Source of the DNA: Anaerolineae bacterium
GTDB lineage: Bacteria > Chloroflexota > Anaerolineae > Aggregatilineales > UBA3940
DNA length: 64,000 nucleotides
Direction: 5' to 3'
NCBI GenBank assembly: GCA_016926255.1
Contig: JAFGOY010000067.1
Coordinates: 124,001 to 188,000, forward strand
Within the stretch, counting starts at the first letter, position 1; every line of letters starts with the position of its first letter. The translations under genes were made by a program, and so were the position numbers. The notes beneath the pieces are model-generated. The model saw nothing but the letters and a program-made list of their open reading frames with translations. It made no database searches and was not told the DNA's origin. Shown piece by piece: positions 8,553-17,538 of the stretch.

Positions 8553-9209
8553 TTACGACCGCGGACTGTTGACCACCTTCACCCAGAAATTGAGCTTCCC
8601 GAAGGAGATCACACTGCCATTCTTGATCGGCTTCGGCTGGCCCAGCACCACCTTGCTGCCTTCATAATACGTACCGTTGGTGCTGCCGAGATCGCTGATC
8701 AAGAGACTCTCATCGCTGGGGCGAAGCATGGCATGCTCACGAGAAACACCATACTCTTCGGCGTGATAAGGGTTGAGATCGAGATCGACCGGTGTTTCAT
8801 CAGTCAACCGCCCGATCGTTATATCGTCGACAATTTCCAGGCCAAGCGGCTCGTGTTCTTTGTCAAGACATACCAGAATGATCTGCCACGCCTTTTTCCC
8901 GAACGGCTTCTTTGCACCGGGCGGTTTGCGGATAAACTTATCGACCTTGATATCTTTATCGTCGAGGCTGATACTTCTGGGGAGACTTGCAATAGGCATA
9001 GAATCGGTGAACCGGATTTTCCGGAGGTTCAATTCGGTGCTGAGCACGTGGATCAAGGATATAAGTTCCTCGTCCGACCGGGTCTTGATCCATTCGATAT
9101 CCAGTGTAGCACCGGCTTTTACCGCTTTGCCCACTTCTGATTTCCTGGGGGAATCGAGCGTGTCTTCCGGGTCGGGTTTGATAAATCGCGTACCATCATC
9201 TGTGGGCAT
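8553..9209 (-). CDS. FHA domain protein
   Basis: A 218-residue cytoplasmic protein. The C-terminal half is a forkhead-associated domain with I-G-R (132-134), S-R-E-H (156-159) and S-T-N-G-T (176-180). These are the residues that bind phosphothreonine in this family. The first ~120 residues are charged and have no recognised domain; they may be a partner-binding region. FHA proteins read Ser/Thr kinase output. A Ser/Thr kinase is encoded at 58808-59947, but no direct link is shown. AAGGAGG just upstream of the ATG supports the start, and a strong terminator follows the stop, so it is probably transcribed alone. Confidence 0.88.
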   Translation of the reverse strand: MPTDDGTRFIKPDPEDTLDSPRKSEVGKAVKAGATLDIEWIKTRSDEELISLIHVLSTELNLRKIRFTDSMPIASLPRSISLDDKDIKVDKFIRKPPGAKKPFGKKAWQIILVCLDKEHEPLGLEIVDDITIGRLTDETPVDLDLNPYHAEEYGVSREHAMLRPSDESLLISDLGSTNGTYYEGSKVVLGQPKPIKNGSVISFGKLNFWVKVVNSPRS

Positions 9210-9612
9210 ATAACTGCCTCCTTCATCACATCAACGAAAACGCGCAGCGCCCCACAGCACGTAGCCGGCTTCATCCTCACTAGAATGCACCAAACAAATG
9301 GCTCAAGCTCCCCCACTTAATTATAACAGATTTCTTACTTTGAGGAACCTATGATCGGTAGTTCCTATCTCCTAGCGACAGCGTGTGTGCCCGAATAACA
9401 GGATTACCGCCTTTCCCTCCCATATTTTGAACACTTATTGTAATACGGAGTTACCCTGAAAGGGATCAAACAAAGATCATTCCTGAATTTGTTCAGGTGT
9501 TCCTGTATCAATACAATTGATGATAGATTCGATAATCTGAACCAACCATGCGTCCGGTTGCCACCATCGGCGGCGGCTGTTCGCAGCCTCCCGCCAGACA
9601 GGAGAGACTATC
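9210..9612. other. Intergenic region between divergent genes
   Basis: About 400 bp between the leftward FHA gene and the rightward 76-codon gene. A minus-strand TATAAT (9320-9325) may be a -10 box for the FHA gene, without a good -35 box. A small CCTGAA-TTTG-TTCAGG stem lies at 9482-9497. I see no gene or named RNA here. Confidence 0.5.
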
Positions 9613-9843
9613 ATGGCGATCCATGTCAACAAAGGGACCGTTGTGCTCCGCGTATGGAACGATCAGGGCAGCCTGACCGAACACAGCGAATCATTCACCA
9701 CAATCGACGAGATGTTTGATCTGTGTCTCCATGCCGGGACGCCTCCACTGGTCGATCGCGTTGTCATCCAGGCCGAGGACGATCAGGGAGACGCGCACAC
9801 GCTGGTACTCGCTTTCCAATCGCTCACTCGAAAAAGCCGGTAG
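9613..9843 (+). CDS. Small conserved-looking protein of unknown function
   Basis: A 76-residue acidic protein with a regular strand-helix-strand pattern and no signal peptide or membrane segment. The AGGAG ribosome-binding site lies ten bases before the ATG, and codon use matches the neighbouring genes, so it is very likely expressed. I do not recognise the family. It is followed by the TPR gene on the same strand after about 145 bp, so an operon is possible but not shown. Confidence 0.65.
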   Translation: MAIHVNKGTVVLRVWNDQGSLTEHSESFTTIDEMFDLCLHAGTPPLVDRVVIQAEDDQGDAHTLVLAFQSLTRKSR

Positions 9844-9988
9844 ATACCCGGCCAATCTCTTCTTAAAACCGGTGACGGGTTCCGGCGCTTCGATAGAAAA
9901 GCCCCGGTTTTACCTCTGTCCACCACTTGACGCCCGCCCTCGCTTGATATTTACTTAGGAGGAATTGGGGTTAGAATGGGGAGAATCT

Positions 9989-11416
9989 ATGACCCGCCGC
10001 GTGAGTAAAACAAGAAAACCAGGCGCAAGGAAAACAAAGGCCAGCGATATTCTGAAATGGCTGTGGGCCGTGCTGGGTGCCGTCGCAATGATCGTCGGGT
10101 TTGCCCTCGATGCCCCGGAGTTCATCGGCAGATGGCTCGGGCACAGGCCGTTCAAGCCCGCCGCCGAGAGCGAAGTCCTGGTGATCGTCACCGATTTCAC
10201 CGGCGATGAGACCATCGAAACCGACACGCGCATCTACCGCACCCTGAGCGAACGAGTCGAAGCCAGCCAACTTGAGAACGTTCGCGTCGAACGGCTGACG
10301 GGGAACCCGCCGCTAGTCGCCAGGGACGCGATCAAGATCGGCGAGGAATACAACGCCACGCTGGTGATCTGGGGCACCGCCGACCAGTACGGACTGGAAC
10401 CCCGCTACGAGGTCGTCCGAAACCAGGAACTGATCCCCGTTCAGGCAGAGTTCGGCATCACCACCGCCGACCTGCCGACGTTCAGCGCGTATGTCGCACA
10501 GGGGGCATCCAACGAGTTCGAATACCTGATGCTGTTCAGCCTGGGGCAGATCGCCTACTACAGCGGCGACTATCAGCAGGCGTTCAGCCTGTTAAACGAG
10601 GCGCTCGACATTCACGTCGACCCGGCCCGGCAGGAGCAGCTTGGCTGGGGAACCGTTTACTTTTACCAGGGTTATGCTGCCCAGCAAACCGGCGACGATG
10701 CCACCGCGCTGGAAAGCTACTCAAAGGCCATCGAATTCAGTCCGCGTAATTCTGCTGCTTACTACAACCGGGGCCTGATCTATGATCGCCAGGGCAGCAC
10801 CAGATTAGCCATCACCGACTATTCGACCGCGATCACCCTCAACGCGGGTGACGCCCGCTACTTCGTCAACCGGGGGCGGATGTACTTCATACTCGGCGAT
10901 TACGAATCGGCCCGCCAGGATTACGACGAAGCCCTGCGCCTTAATCCTGAACTCGCCAGCGCCTACGTCAACCGGGGACTGCTCTATCACCAGGAAGGCG
11001 ACATCGACGCGGCCATCGCCGACTACAATCGCGGCCTCGACCTCGAACCGGACAATCCCTTCGCCCTCAACAACCGCGCCTTCGCCTATGCCGTCAAAGG
11101 TGTATCGCTGAGTGAGGCGCTGGTCGATGCCAGTGCCGCCATCGACCAGCTACCGGACAATGGCAATTTTTACGATACGCGCGGATTGGTCTACCTGAAG
11201 ATGGGGAATCCAGACGCGGCGTTAATCGACTACAACGCCGCGCTTGACCTCAACACCTTATACGCTTATTATGGGCGTGGAATGACTTACGAAACACTGG
11301 GGATGACGGACCAGGCCATCTCCGATTACACCACATTTTTAGACCTGTATCCAAACCTCGACCCGGAAAGCGTCGATGCCCGCCTGCGGCTCGATGCCCT
11401 GATCGGCGGCCAATGA
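9989..11416 (+). CDS. Membrane-anchored TPR protein
   Basis: A 475-residue protein. A basic N-terminus precedes one membrane helix at ~21-41. A small alpha/beta domain at ~60-165 contains L-V-I-V-T-D-F-T-G and L-V-I-W-G-T-A-D, a pattern seen in bacterial TPR-containing surface or adenylate-sensor-like proteins. Then come about eight tetratricopeptide repeats (~175-460) with the usual A-Y-x-N-R-G and A-I-x-D-Y motifs. TPRs bind other proteins. I chose the ATG at 9989 because GGGGAG lies five bases upstream; a TTG at 9965 is also possible but its AGGAGG is too close. The gene is followed closely by the LuxR-like regulator. Confidence 0.85.
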   Translation: MTRRVSKTRKPGARKTKASDILKWLWAVLGAVAMIVGFALDAPEFIGRWLGHRPFKPAAESEVLVIVTDFTGDETIETDTRIYRTLSERVEASQLENVRVERLTGNPPLVARDAIKIGEEYNATLVIWGTADQYGLEPRYEVVRNQELIPVQAEFGITTADLPTFSAYVAQGASNEFEYLMLFSLGQIAYYSGDYQQAFSLLNEALDIHVDPARQEQLGWGTVYFYQGYAAQQTGDDATALESYSKAIEFSPRNSAAYYNRGLIYDRQGSTRLAITDYSTAITLNAGDARYFVNRGRMYFILGDYESARQDYDEALRLNPELASAYVNRGLLYHQEGDIDAAIADYNRGLDLEPDNPFALNNRAFAYAVKGVSLSEALVDASAAIDQLPDNGNFYDTRGLVYLKMGNPDAALIDYNAALDLNTLYAYYGRGMTYETLGMTDQAISDYTTFLDLYPNLDPESVDARLRLDALIGGQ

Positions 11417-11461
11417 TGGGCCGATGCTGTTTGGGTATCAGTGAAATGGAGCGGCGGCCAG

Positions 11462-12175
11462 ATGACGGTAGAACATGCAAAAGACATAGTCGTAGAAATT
11501 GCGAGTCAGGACCCTTTCTTTATCTTCACCACGCGAGGGCTGTTAGGGCGTGATCGGCGGGCACGGATTTTTAACACGGTCAACAACCTGAAGGAAATCC
11601 GGGATGATCTCGCCGGGGCGGTCAGCGACGTGCACGCGATCATCCTCGACCTGGGTTCCATTGCCGACTCGAATGCCTTTTTCGAGGACGTGTGCGTGCT
11701 GGTACACGAAACGCCCCGGTCACGGGTGTTGTGCCTGGCCGAAGGGATGATGCTCAAGCAAGCGGCTGAAAATCTGGCCAATGCACCGATCAACGCGCTG
11801 CTTTCCAAGAAAGACCTGGGCTACTGCCTGCACCTCGCCATCCGGGCGGTGATCGACGAGGATATCGTCCTGCTGACCAGCAACAGCCGCAAACTGCTCC
11901 CGGAATCCTCGACGCTGCGCATGAAGGGCCGGGCGATTGCCCCGCACAAGATGCACCCCAACCTCTCCAAGCGCATCTCCGAGATCGTCATGTGGCGCAT
12001 TTTCGTCGGGCTAGACAACCCTGATATTCAGGATGAGCTGCTACTGGGGACAGATACCGTTCGCGAGTATGTCTCGAAAGCCTACGCGACGCTCGGCGCA
12101 CGCGGCGAACTCGAAGCTTTCGAAGCCATGTCGGACTGGTGGTGGGTGTCGCGCTTCGTCCCGGCGATTACCTGA
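11462..12175 (+). CDS. LuxR/NarL-type response regulator with divergent receiver
   Basis: A 237-residue protein. The N-terminal ~120 residues follow the receiver fold (A-I-I-L-D-L-G-S-I-A, then R-V-L-C-L-A-E-G, then N-A-L-L-S-K-K-D-L) but lack the usual acidic cluster near the N-terminus. The C-terminal ~60 residues match the LuxR helix-turn-helix: L-S-K-R-I-S-E-I-V, G-L-D-N-P-D-I-Q, D-T-V-R-E-Y-V-S-K. It may be a phosphorylation-independent DNA-binding regulator. Start: ATG 11462 with GGAG eleven bases upstream; a GTG at 11441 would add seven residues. It lies 45 bp after the TPR gene, and its last 8 bp overlap the convergent next gene. Confidence 0.78.
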   Translation: MTVEHAKDIVVEIASQDPFFIFTTRGLLGRDRRARIFNTVNNLKEIRDDLAGAVSDVHAIILDLGSIADSNAFFEDVCVLVHETPRSRVLCLAEGMMLKQAAENLANAPINALLSKKDLGYCLHLAIRAVIDEDIVLLTSNSRKLLPESSTLRMKGRAIAPHKMHPNLSKRISEIVMWRIFVGLDNPDIQDELLLGTDTVREYVSKAYATLGARGELEAFEAMSDWWWVSRFVPAIT

Positions 12176-13016
12176 TCCCGGCGATGATCCGATCCCAGCA
12201 GGCCGCGTGATCGCCTTCCAGGTCGGCGGCAATCTCGTCCGGGGGAACGTCGATGAGCAGGCTGCTCACCGCGCGCAGCAGATCGCGCATCGGCAGGTCG
12301 TTCAATTCGGCAGCCCGCACCCTCGAAAGGCGAACCGTCTCAAGCCAGTTATCGCGCTCGTCGGGCCGGTCGGTGAGCACCGCAATGGTGTTCTCGGCGA
12401 TCATGTCGAGGGTTTCCGGCGGGTTCGCCATCCGCTCGAAGGCCGCCTCGATCCCGATCTCACGGCAGGTGCGCAGCAAATCCCGGTGGACGATCAACTC
12501 GCGAACGATGTTCGACTGCCCGCGCGACTTGTAGGTGGCGATCAGCCGGTCGAAAACGCGATCGGCATCGGGGCGGAGCAGTTCCGGGTGATCTTCCAGC
12601 CAGTTCCGGGCATCGTCCCAGCCTTCAGCGGTGATGAACTCGCCGATTGAGTCGACCAGCGCCTGCACCTGCACCGACTCGTAATCGACGGCGCTGGGCG
12701 TTTCGCCCATCAGGTCACGAAACTCTTTGAATGCCTCGCGGATGCCAGCAACATTACAGCGCTGCAATAACGCGCGGTGCATCAGCAGCGATTGGCTCCA
12801 GACCGGGTTATCCTGAAACTCTAAGAGCAGCCCGGCCAGCGCGGAATCGGCCAGGTGGGAGAGCAGGATCGCGTTACCCTCGACAAGGCGCTGCTTGCCG
12901 TAGAACGTCTCCGCGTTGATGAATTCGTGAAGAAGCGCCGCCAGTTCGTTGATCTGATCGTCGGTTATCTGGCCGGGCGTTCCGCTGCCATCACTCAAAG
13001 TTGACTCCTCATCCAT
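12168..13016 (-). CDS. Helical-repeat protein with duplicated module
   Basis: A 282-residue acidic, all-helical protein without signal peptide or membrane segment. It contains two clearly related ~60-residue modules. One is built around L-L-E-F-x-x-N-P-V-W and L-M-H-R-A-L-L-Q-R-C-x-x-x-G-I-R-E-A-F. The other is around W-L-E-D-H-P-E-L-L and I-V-H-R-D-L-L-R-T-C-x-x-x-G-I-E-A-A-F. Similar helical modules occur in cyanobacterial and Chloroflexota proteins, often next to CHAT- or caspase-type peptidases, as probable protein-binding scaffolds. I cannot name a function. It converges on the LuxR-like gene with an 8-bp overlap of coding ends. Confidence 0.72.
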   Translation of the reverse strand: MDEESTLSDGSGTPGQITDDQINELAALLHEFINAETFYGKQRLVEGNAILLSHLADSALAGLLLEFQDNPVWSQSLLMHRALLQRCNVAGIREAFKEFRDLMGETPSAVDYESVQVQALVDSIGEFITAEGWDDARNWLEDHPELLRPDADRVFDRLIATYKSRGQSNIVRELIVHRDLLRTCREIGIEAAFERMANPPETLDMIAENTIAVLTDRPDERDNWLETVRLSRVRAAELNDLPMRDLLRAVSSLLIDVPPDEIAADLEGDHAACWDRIIAGIR

Positions 13017-13079
13017 CGTCGTCAGGTGCTACCTGATTAAACCGCATTCGATGGTGAGGAGTCAACCGATTTCTACCAG

Positions 13080-14450
13080 CTAGTTGGCACCACCGTACTC
13101 AAACGAGAAGATCGTTTCCGGGGTCATGGGACTGCCGTCGTAGCTCATGGTGACCGTCGAGTCGTAGATCACTTCCCCATCGACCACCACATGCACCGAC
13201 ACCGGCACCGATCCGCGATCCACGCAGGCACCGCCGGACCAGTATTCAAGCATCACGTCGTAGCTTCCAGATGGCGCGTCACCATCGGGCCAGTAGATGT
13301 GCTCGGTCGGCGTGGTCGACGACTCATAACAATCGGCGTTGGCGTCCCATTCCAGCACGGCATTATCCACGTACGGATCACTGTGATACACTTCGCCTCC
13401 ACCCGGCGTCCTGACCCAGAGATCGATGTCGATCAGCGGGCTGCTCGGCCAGGTGGCAGTCACTTCGATATCGCCGGTAGAGAGCTGCTCCTCGGACGGC
13501 CCTTCGACGATCACCACATCGTCGGCGGATGGTTCGGATTCGGCTGGTTCGGCGGCAGCCGCAGCCTGACTACAGTAAAGCGAACCGGAATAGCTGCCCT
13601 CGTCAGCGAACTCGCTCGTCACCGCGACGTAGTACCAGGCCGTTTCGAGAGCAACCACAGTGACCGTCGCATAGGTGCGATCCCGTTCAGCCTCATCTCT
13701 GGAAAGGGAATCAGATGAACCGTCAGCCTGACGCAGTGTCAAATCCGGCTCAAACCCGGCAGTGACATCGAATACGATCTCCATTCCGGCATCGGCATAA
13801 AAATAGTACCAGTCGACAGACTGCCCGCCGCTGTTATTCACTTCGCCGCTGAAGGAATCGCCACACTCAAGGCGGATGTGCTGATCATCCCAATAGGCTG
13901 GGTCCTGGGCGGCGGTATCTGATCCGCTGCCACACTCGACGATCAGCTCATACATCCCGGTGTTGTCATCGTCAAAACGGGTGCGGATGATATAGGTACC
14001 GGAATCGGGAAAAGTGTAAGTCATCACCGCTTTGTCGTTGACCGGGTAGACGTAGTTGGGGAAAACATCGGCCCCTTCGGGATGGATGTAGAGCGTATAG
14101 TAGGGTAATTCTTCACCTTCAAGCGGCTGGATGATCACGGTGATCGTCTCTCCGGCCTCGGCTTCGTAAATCCAGCGCTGGGAACCAGAGGCCGGGAACG
14201 CGCTGCCGCCGTTGCAAGTTACGAGGTTCATGGCGGCACCCGGCACCTCGGTCGGGGGTTCTGATGCGGTGGATGAAGATGTGAGATTGTCAAAAATGTC
14301 AGGGAGATCGAACAGGGCGAGACGATCGACAATAAATGCGGCAATAATACAACACAGACATAGAATGATCAGGGCAGCCAGTACGCCCAGGATGATCAAG
14401 AGCGGGCCGGTTTTCTTTGGCCCGGATTGCATTTGTGGCGTTTCACTCAT
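13080..14450 (-). CDS. Membrane-anchored protein with PPC-like and DUF2135-like domains
   Basis: A 456-residue protein with a short cytoplasmic tail, one membrane helix (~15-42) and a long extracellular part. Two beta-sandwich modules at ~85-170 and ~185-295 resemble bacterial pre-peptidase C-terminal (PPC) domains, with F-P-D-S-G-T-Y-I-I-R and T-A-W-Y-Y-V-A-V-T. The C-terminal ~130 residues resemble the YfaP/DUF2135 type (D-I-D-L-W-V-R-T-P, then Y-W-P-D-G-D-A-P-S-G-S-Y-D-V). No catalytic domain is present. It is probably a surface binding or adhesion protein. Start supported by AAAGGAA upstream. Confidence 0.75.
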   Translation of the reverse strand: MSETPQMQSGPKKTGPLLIILGVLAALIILCLCCIIAAFIVDRLALFDLPDIFDNLTSSSTASEPPTEVPGAAMNLVTCNGGSAFPASGSQRWIYEAEAGETITVIIQPLEGEELPYYTLYIHPEGADVFPNYVYPVNDKAVMTYTFPDSGTYIIRTRFDDDNTGMYELIVECGSGSDTAAQDPAYWDDQHIRLECGDSFSGEVNNSGGQSVDWYYFYADAGMEIVFDVTAGFEPDLTLRQADGSSDSLSRDEAERDRTYATVTVVALETAWYYVAVTSEFADEGSYSGSLYCSQAAAAAEPAESEPSADDVVIVEGPSEEQLSTGDIEVTATWPSSPLIDIDLWVRTPGGGEVYHSDPYVDNAVLEWDANADCYESSTTPTEHIYWPDGDAPSGSYDVMLEYWSGGACVDRGSVPVSVHVVVDGEVIYDSTVTMSYDGSPMTPETIFSFEYGGAN

Positions 14451-14671
14451 CGACAGATTCCTTTCGGGCTAGTCACTCACCTCCCCTATCTGCATTATAA
14501 AGGAACACCGACGGGCAGTAAATTAAAAAGACAGCAACCGATTACCGCACCGGTGAAGATAATGTCAAAACTTACCCCGAATCCAGGGATTTTCATTGCG
14601 AGTCACCTGATTGTAGTGTACATTTGCATCATTGGGCCTTTTGGGCGTCATCGGATGGAGGGGAACAGCCG

Positions 14672-15997
14672 TTGCCGGAGGAAACAAGCGCAGGCCAGAA
14701 TAAATCGGAAGGACTCCAGCAGAAAGTCGATATGCTGAACCGGCTGGTCGAGATCAGCCTGGTGATGAACTCGACTTTTCAACTCGATCCACTGCTGGAA
14801 TACCTGATGTTCCAGGCGACCGAGATCACCAATTCGGAGTCGGCGTCGATCCTGCTGCTGGACGACAAGACCGGCGATCTGCGCTTCGCGGCGGCGCTGG
14901 GCGATGTCGCCGAGGAGTTGATCGGGATGATCGTACCACGCAAAGGCAGCATCGCCGGGAGCATCATCGACCAGGAACAGGCGATGATCATCGATGACGT
15001 CGACAAGGACCCGCGCCATTTCGACGATATCGACCAGAAGCTCGACTACGACACGCGCTCGATCCTGGGCGTGCCGATGGCAATCCGCGACAAACTGGTC
15101 GGCGTGCTGGAAGTGCTCAACCGGCGCGAAGGCCGCTACGACGAGGACGATATCCGCTATATCACGCTGCTGGCATCACAGGCAGCGGTCGCCATCGACA
15201 ACGTGCAGATGGTCGAATCGCTGGAACACGCCTATGACGACCTGGAAAAAGTCAACAAGCTCAAGACGGATTTCATCGCCATTGCCTCGCACGAACTGCG
15301 CACCCCGCTGGGGGTGATCCTCGGTTATGCGACCGTCCTCCAGGAGGATGCACAGGGCGAGAGCGGCGAGCACATCGAGGCGGTGCTGAGCAGTGCCCTG
15401 CAGATGCGATCGCTGATCGAGGGTATGACCAACCTGCGCTATGTATCGCTCGACGAGAGCGAATTGAACTTCGAAAAGGTGTGGCTGAACGACGTCCTCC
15501 AGGAGGCGATCAACGACGTGCAGTCGATGGTCGAGGCGAAGGGCCAGATTTTCGAACTGGAGGAGCCGCCCGAAGCAGTGATGATCGAAATCGACCGGGC
15601 AAAATTTGTGCTGGCGCTGACCAATGTGCTGAACAACGCGATCAAGTTTACACCACCGGGCGGCGTGATCCTGCTTTCGGCGGTGCGGCGCAACAAAGAA
15701 GTCTGGGTGCGGGTGCGAGACAACGGGATCGGCATCCCTGCCGACGAGTTGGAGCAAATCTTTGAGCAGTTCTACCAGGTGGAAGACCCGATGACCCGCA
15801 AGCACGGCGGCCTGGGATTGGGATTGACCATCGCCCGGACGGTGCTCGACCGGCACAAGGGGCGAATCTGGGCGGAAAGCCCCGGCCCGAACGAGGGAAG
15901 CTGTTTCACGCTGGTGCTCCCGCTTCCGCCCGGCATGATCTTCAACGAGATGGAAGTCCCCAAGAACCATAAGAAGAAGGCGAAGGAAAGCACCTGA
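14672..15997 (+). CDS. GAF-domain sensor histidine kinase
   Basis: A 441-residue cytoplasmic kinase. A GAF domain (~40-180) is followed by a helical linker, a HisKA domain with the phospho-acceptor in S-H-E-L-R-T-P (His207), and an HATPase domain. The latter has an N-box (N-V-L-N-N-A-I-K-F), D-N-G-I-G-I and G-L-G-L-G-L-T-I motifs. There is no transmembrane segment, so the GAF domain probably senses an internal signal. The TTG at 14672 was chosen for GGAGGGG eight bases upstream; ATG 14733 is an internal alternative. No response regulator is adjacent. A gttttcaccccc-type repeat follows the stop. Confidence 0.88.
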   Translation: MPEETSAGQNKSEGLQQKVDMLNRLVEISLVMNSTFQLDPLLEYLMFQATEITNSESASILLLDDKTGDLRFAAALGDVAEELIGMIVPRKGSIAGSIIDQEQAMIIDDVDKDPRHFDDIDQKLDYDTRSILGVPMAIRDKLVGVLEVLNRREGRYDEDDIRYITLLASQAAVAIDNVQMVESLEHAYDDLEKVNKLKTDFIAIASHELRTPLGVILGYATVLQEDAQGESGEHIEAVLSSALQMRSLIEGMTNLRYVSLDESELNFEKVWLNDVLQEAINDVQSMVEAKGQIFELEEPPEAVMIEIDRAKFVLALTNVLNNAIKFTPPGGVILLSAVRRNKEVWVRVRDNGIGIPADELEQIFEQFYQVEDPMTRKHGGLGLGLTIARTVLDRHKGRIWAESPGPNEGSCFTLVLPLPPGMIFNEMEVPKNHKKKAKEST

Positions 15998-16011
15998 TAA
16001 TAGGGGGCGCT

Positions 16012-16066
16012 GTTTTCACCCCCACCCTGTCCCTCCCCCTCAAGGTGGAGGGAACAGAATCATGTG
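16012..16066 (+). repeat. Intergenic repeat of the gttttcaccccc / ggtggaggg family, copy 1
   Basis: A 55-bp element 14 bp after the kinase stop codon. It has the shared core GTTTTCACCCCC, then CCCTCCCCCTCAA and GGTGGAGGG, where CCCTCC and GGAGGG can pair. Copies at 24195-24254 and 37616-37679 occupy the same position after other plus-strand genes. Confidence 0.7.
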
Positions 16067-16181
16067 GTATTTTGCGCGGAATTCGATTACTTCATCAATT
16101 TGTTAAAGAGCAAAATCCTCCGGTTTTTCCTTTCCGACAGCGGCTATACACAGAAAAGTGTCGTGTTCCTGGCCCGCCGGA

Positions 16182-16225
16182 GGGGCGATTGGTTGGCTTT
16201 GGTTGATACGGTTTTCTACCGAATT
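16182..16225. repeat. Intergenic repeat of the GGGGCGAT-TTGGCTTTG family, copy 1
   Basis: A 44-bp stretch with GGGGCGATTGG, TTGGCTTTGG, TTGATACGG and CCGAATT in order. The same blocks in the same order occur at 27006-27057, so this is a dispersed repeat. It lies in the gap before the C39-LysM gene, which otherwise shows no gene. Confidence 0.55.
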
Positions 16226-16296
16226 GCCAAATCACCCGGCCTGATATTTAATGAGCCTATCGAATTTTCCAGGGCAAATAACAGGAGACGGGCGGA

Positions 16297-17388
16297 ATGA
16301 CAATCTTAGAGATTCCCTATGTATCACAGAAAGACCCTCGGACAGCCGGGTACTCGATCAACGACTGCGGCCCGGCGTGCGTGGTAATGATGGCAAAGGC
16401 ACTTGGGAAAAACGTCACCACCGATCAGGTTTACCGGGATACGGGCATCACCGAAAAGGGCGGGCTGTGGGTGTGGCAGGTTCAGCGCGCAGGCGCTATC
16501 TACGGTCTGAACCTGAAACGCCACGACAAGACCAGCGATGCCGGACTGACCAACCTGAAATACTGGGTCGACGAGGGCCGCCCGGCGCTGGTACTGGTCA
16601 ATTACGCCCCGATTATGCGGGCCGGGCTGCACGAAAGCAACATCCAGGGCGGCCACTATGTCGTCGTGGTGGGCTACGACGACAGCTACATCTACGTCCA
16701 CGATCCCTACTGGAACGGCACCGGCGGTGCGTACCGCAAATGGCCGATCCAGGTGTTCAACGAGGCGTGGTATCAGCACGGTACGATGTACAACCGGATC
16801 GCGCTGGTGCCTGCGCAGGCCATCGCCAGGGGCAAGGAACCGGACTACGAAATCCCGGCAGATATCAAGAAACGGCTGCGCACCAAGGCAATCTACGAGG
16901 GAGTCCCCGCACCAATCGTCAAGAACGACGACGATTACCAGACGATGCTGAACTGGTTAGGCGACTGGGGCACGGTATCTACCAAGTACACGATCCAGGC
17001 CGGGGATACGCTGGGCGAGATCGCCGACGAATTCTACGGCAACTCCGGGCTGTACACGGTGATCGCCGTGTGGAACGACATCACCAATGTCGGGCGGATT
17101 TACGTCGGGCAGAAGCTCGAGATTCCGCTGCCGCATCCCACCGATGGGGAAGAAGAGACCGAAAAACCAGTATATCGCTTTACCCACCAGCAGTTGATCA
17201 ACGCTTTCGCGCGGTCGTTCCAGAAAGTCGGCGAGGGCGACAAATACTGGGACTATATCGAGGGGGCAGGGCTGGCCTACATCGTGCAGGACCGGAGTGC
17301 GCGCTACACCGGGCCGGACATCAACACGCTGCCGGGCATCCCGGACAACGTCAAAAAGATGGTGCTGGAGGAGTTGGGAGTCGAGTAA
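16297..17388 (+). CDS. C39-like cysteine peptidase with LysM domain
   Basis: A 363-residue protein. Residues ~5-175 form a peptidase C39-like (papain-fold) domain with N-D-C-G-P-A-C (catalytic Cys24), G-G-H-Y-V-V-V-V-G-Y-D (His120) and V-H-D-P (Asp136). Residues ~229-278 are a LysM peptidoglycan/chitin-binding domain (Y-T-I-Q-A-G-D-T-L-G-E-I-A, then I-Y-V-G-Q-K-L-E-I-P). About 80 further residues have no recognised domain. LysM normally works outside the cell, yet the N-terminus has no signal peptide, so the export route or location is unclear. GGAG upstream of the ATG supports the start. A REP-like hairpin follows the stop. Confidence 0.85.
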   Translation: MTILEIPYVSQKDPRTAGYSINDCGPACVVMMAKALGKNVTTDQVYRDTGITEKGGLWVWQVQRAGAIYGLNLKRHDKTSDAGLTNLKYWVDEGRPALVLVNYAPIMRAGLHESNIQGGHYVVVVGYDDSYIYVHDPYWNGTGGAYRKWPIQVFNEAWYQHGTMYNRIALVPAQAIARGKEPDYEIPADIKKRLRTKAIYEGVPAPIVKNDDDYQTMLNWLGDWGTVSTKYTIQAGDTLGEIADEFYGNSGLYTVIAVWNDITNVGRIYVGQKLEIPLPHPTDGEEETEKPVYRFTHQQLINAFARSFQKVGEGDKYWDYIEGAGLAYIVQDRSARYTGPDINTLPGIPDNVKKMVLEELGVE

Positions 17389-17394
17389 GCCAGT

Positions 17395-17426
17395 TATCTG
17401 CAAATTCACTGCATTGTTTCGGATAG
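17395..17426 (+). repeat. REP-like CTATCCG...CGGATAG element, copy 1
   Basis: A 32-bp near-palindromic element starting 7 bp after the C39-LysM stop: TATCTGCAAATTC, a short centre, then TTTCGGATAG. The ends can pair. Better-conserved copies lie at 24950-24983 and 49769-49802, also just after plus-strand stop codons. Confidence 0.7.
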
Positions 17427-17440
17427 CTGGACAGAATACA

Positions 17441-17470
17441 GGGTAGGGACAAGCCCTACCCCTACAAATC
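17441..17470. repeat. Intergenic hairpin repeat, GGGTAGGGACAAG type, copy 2
   Basis: GGGTAGGG-ACAAG-CCCTACCC is a perfect 8-bp stem with a 5-base loop, followed by CTACAAATC. It matches the element at 7169-7195 with compensating changes in the arms, which suggests that the stem is kept. Confidence 0.6.
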
Positions 17471-17504
17471 GGATCGACAAGTCAACACATCACAAGAATC
17501 GACG

Positions 17505-17538
17505 GCAGGGCACCCCTCGTAGGTGCCCTGCTTATTTA
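17505..17538 (+). terminator. Probable terminator after the C39-LysM gene
   Basis: A perfect 10-bp stem (GCAGGGCACC / GGTGCCCTGC) with a 7-base loop, followed by TTATTTAT on the plus strand. The tail overlaps the last codons of the convergent membrane-protein gene. The T-run is imperfect. Confidence 0.6.

Noticed and set aside
16064-16300. 78-codon frame before the C39-LysM gene
   Set aside because: Covers two dispersed intergenic repeats, has no ribosome-binding site and no family pattern.
16251-17426. 391-codon frame overlapping the C39-LysM gene in another frame
   Set aside because: Arg-rich, no family motif; the C39-LysM frame has intact catalytic and LysM motifs.
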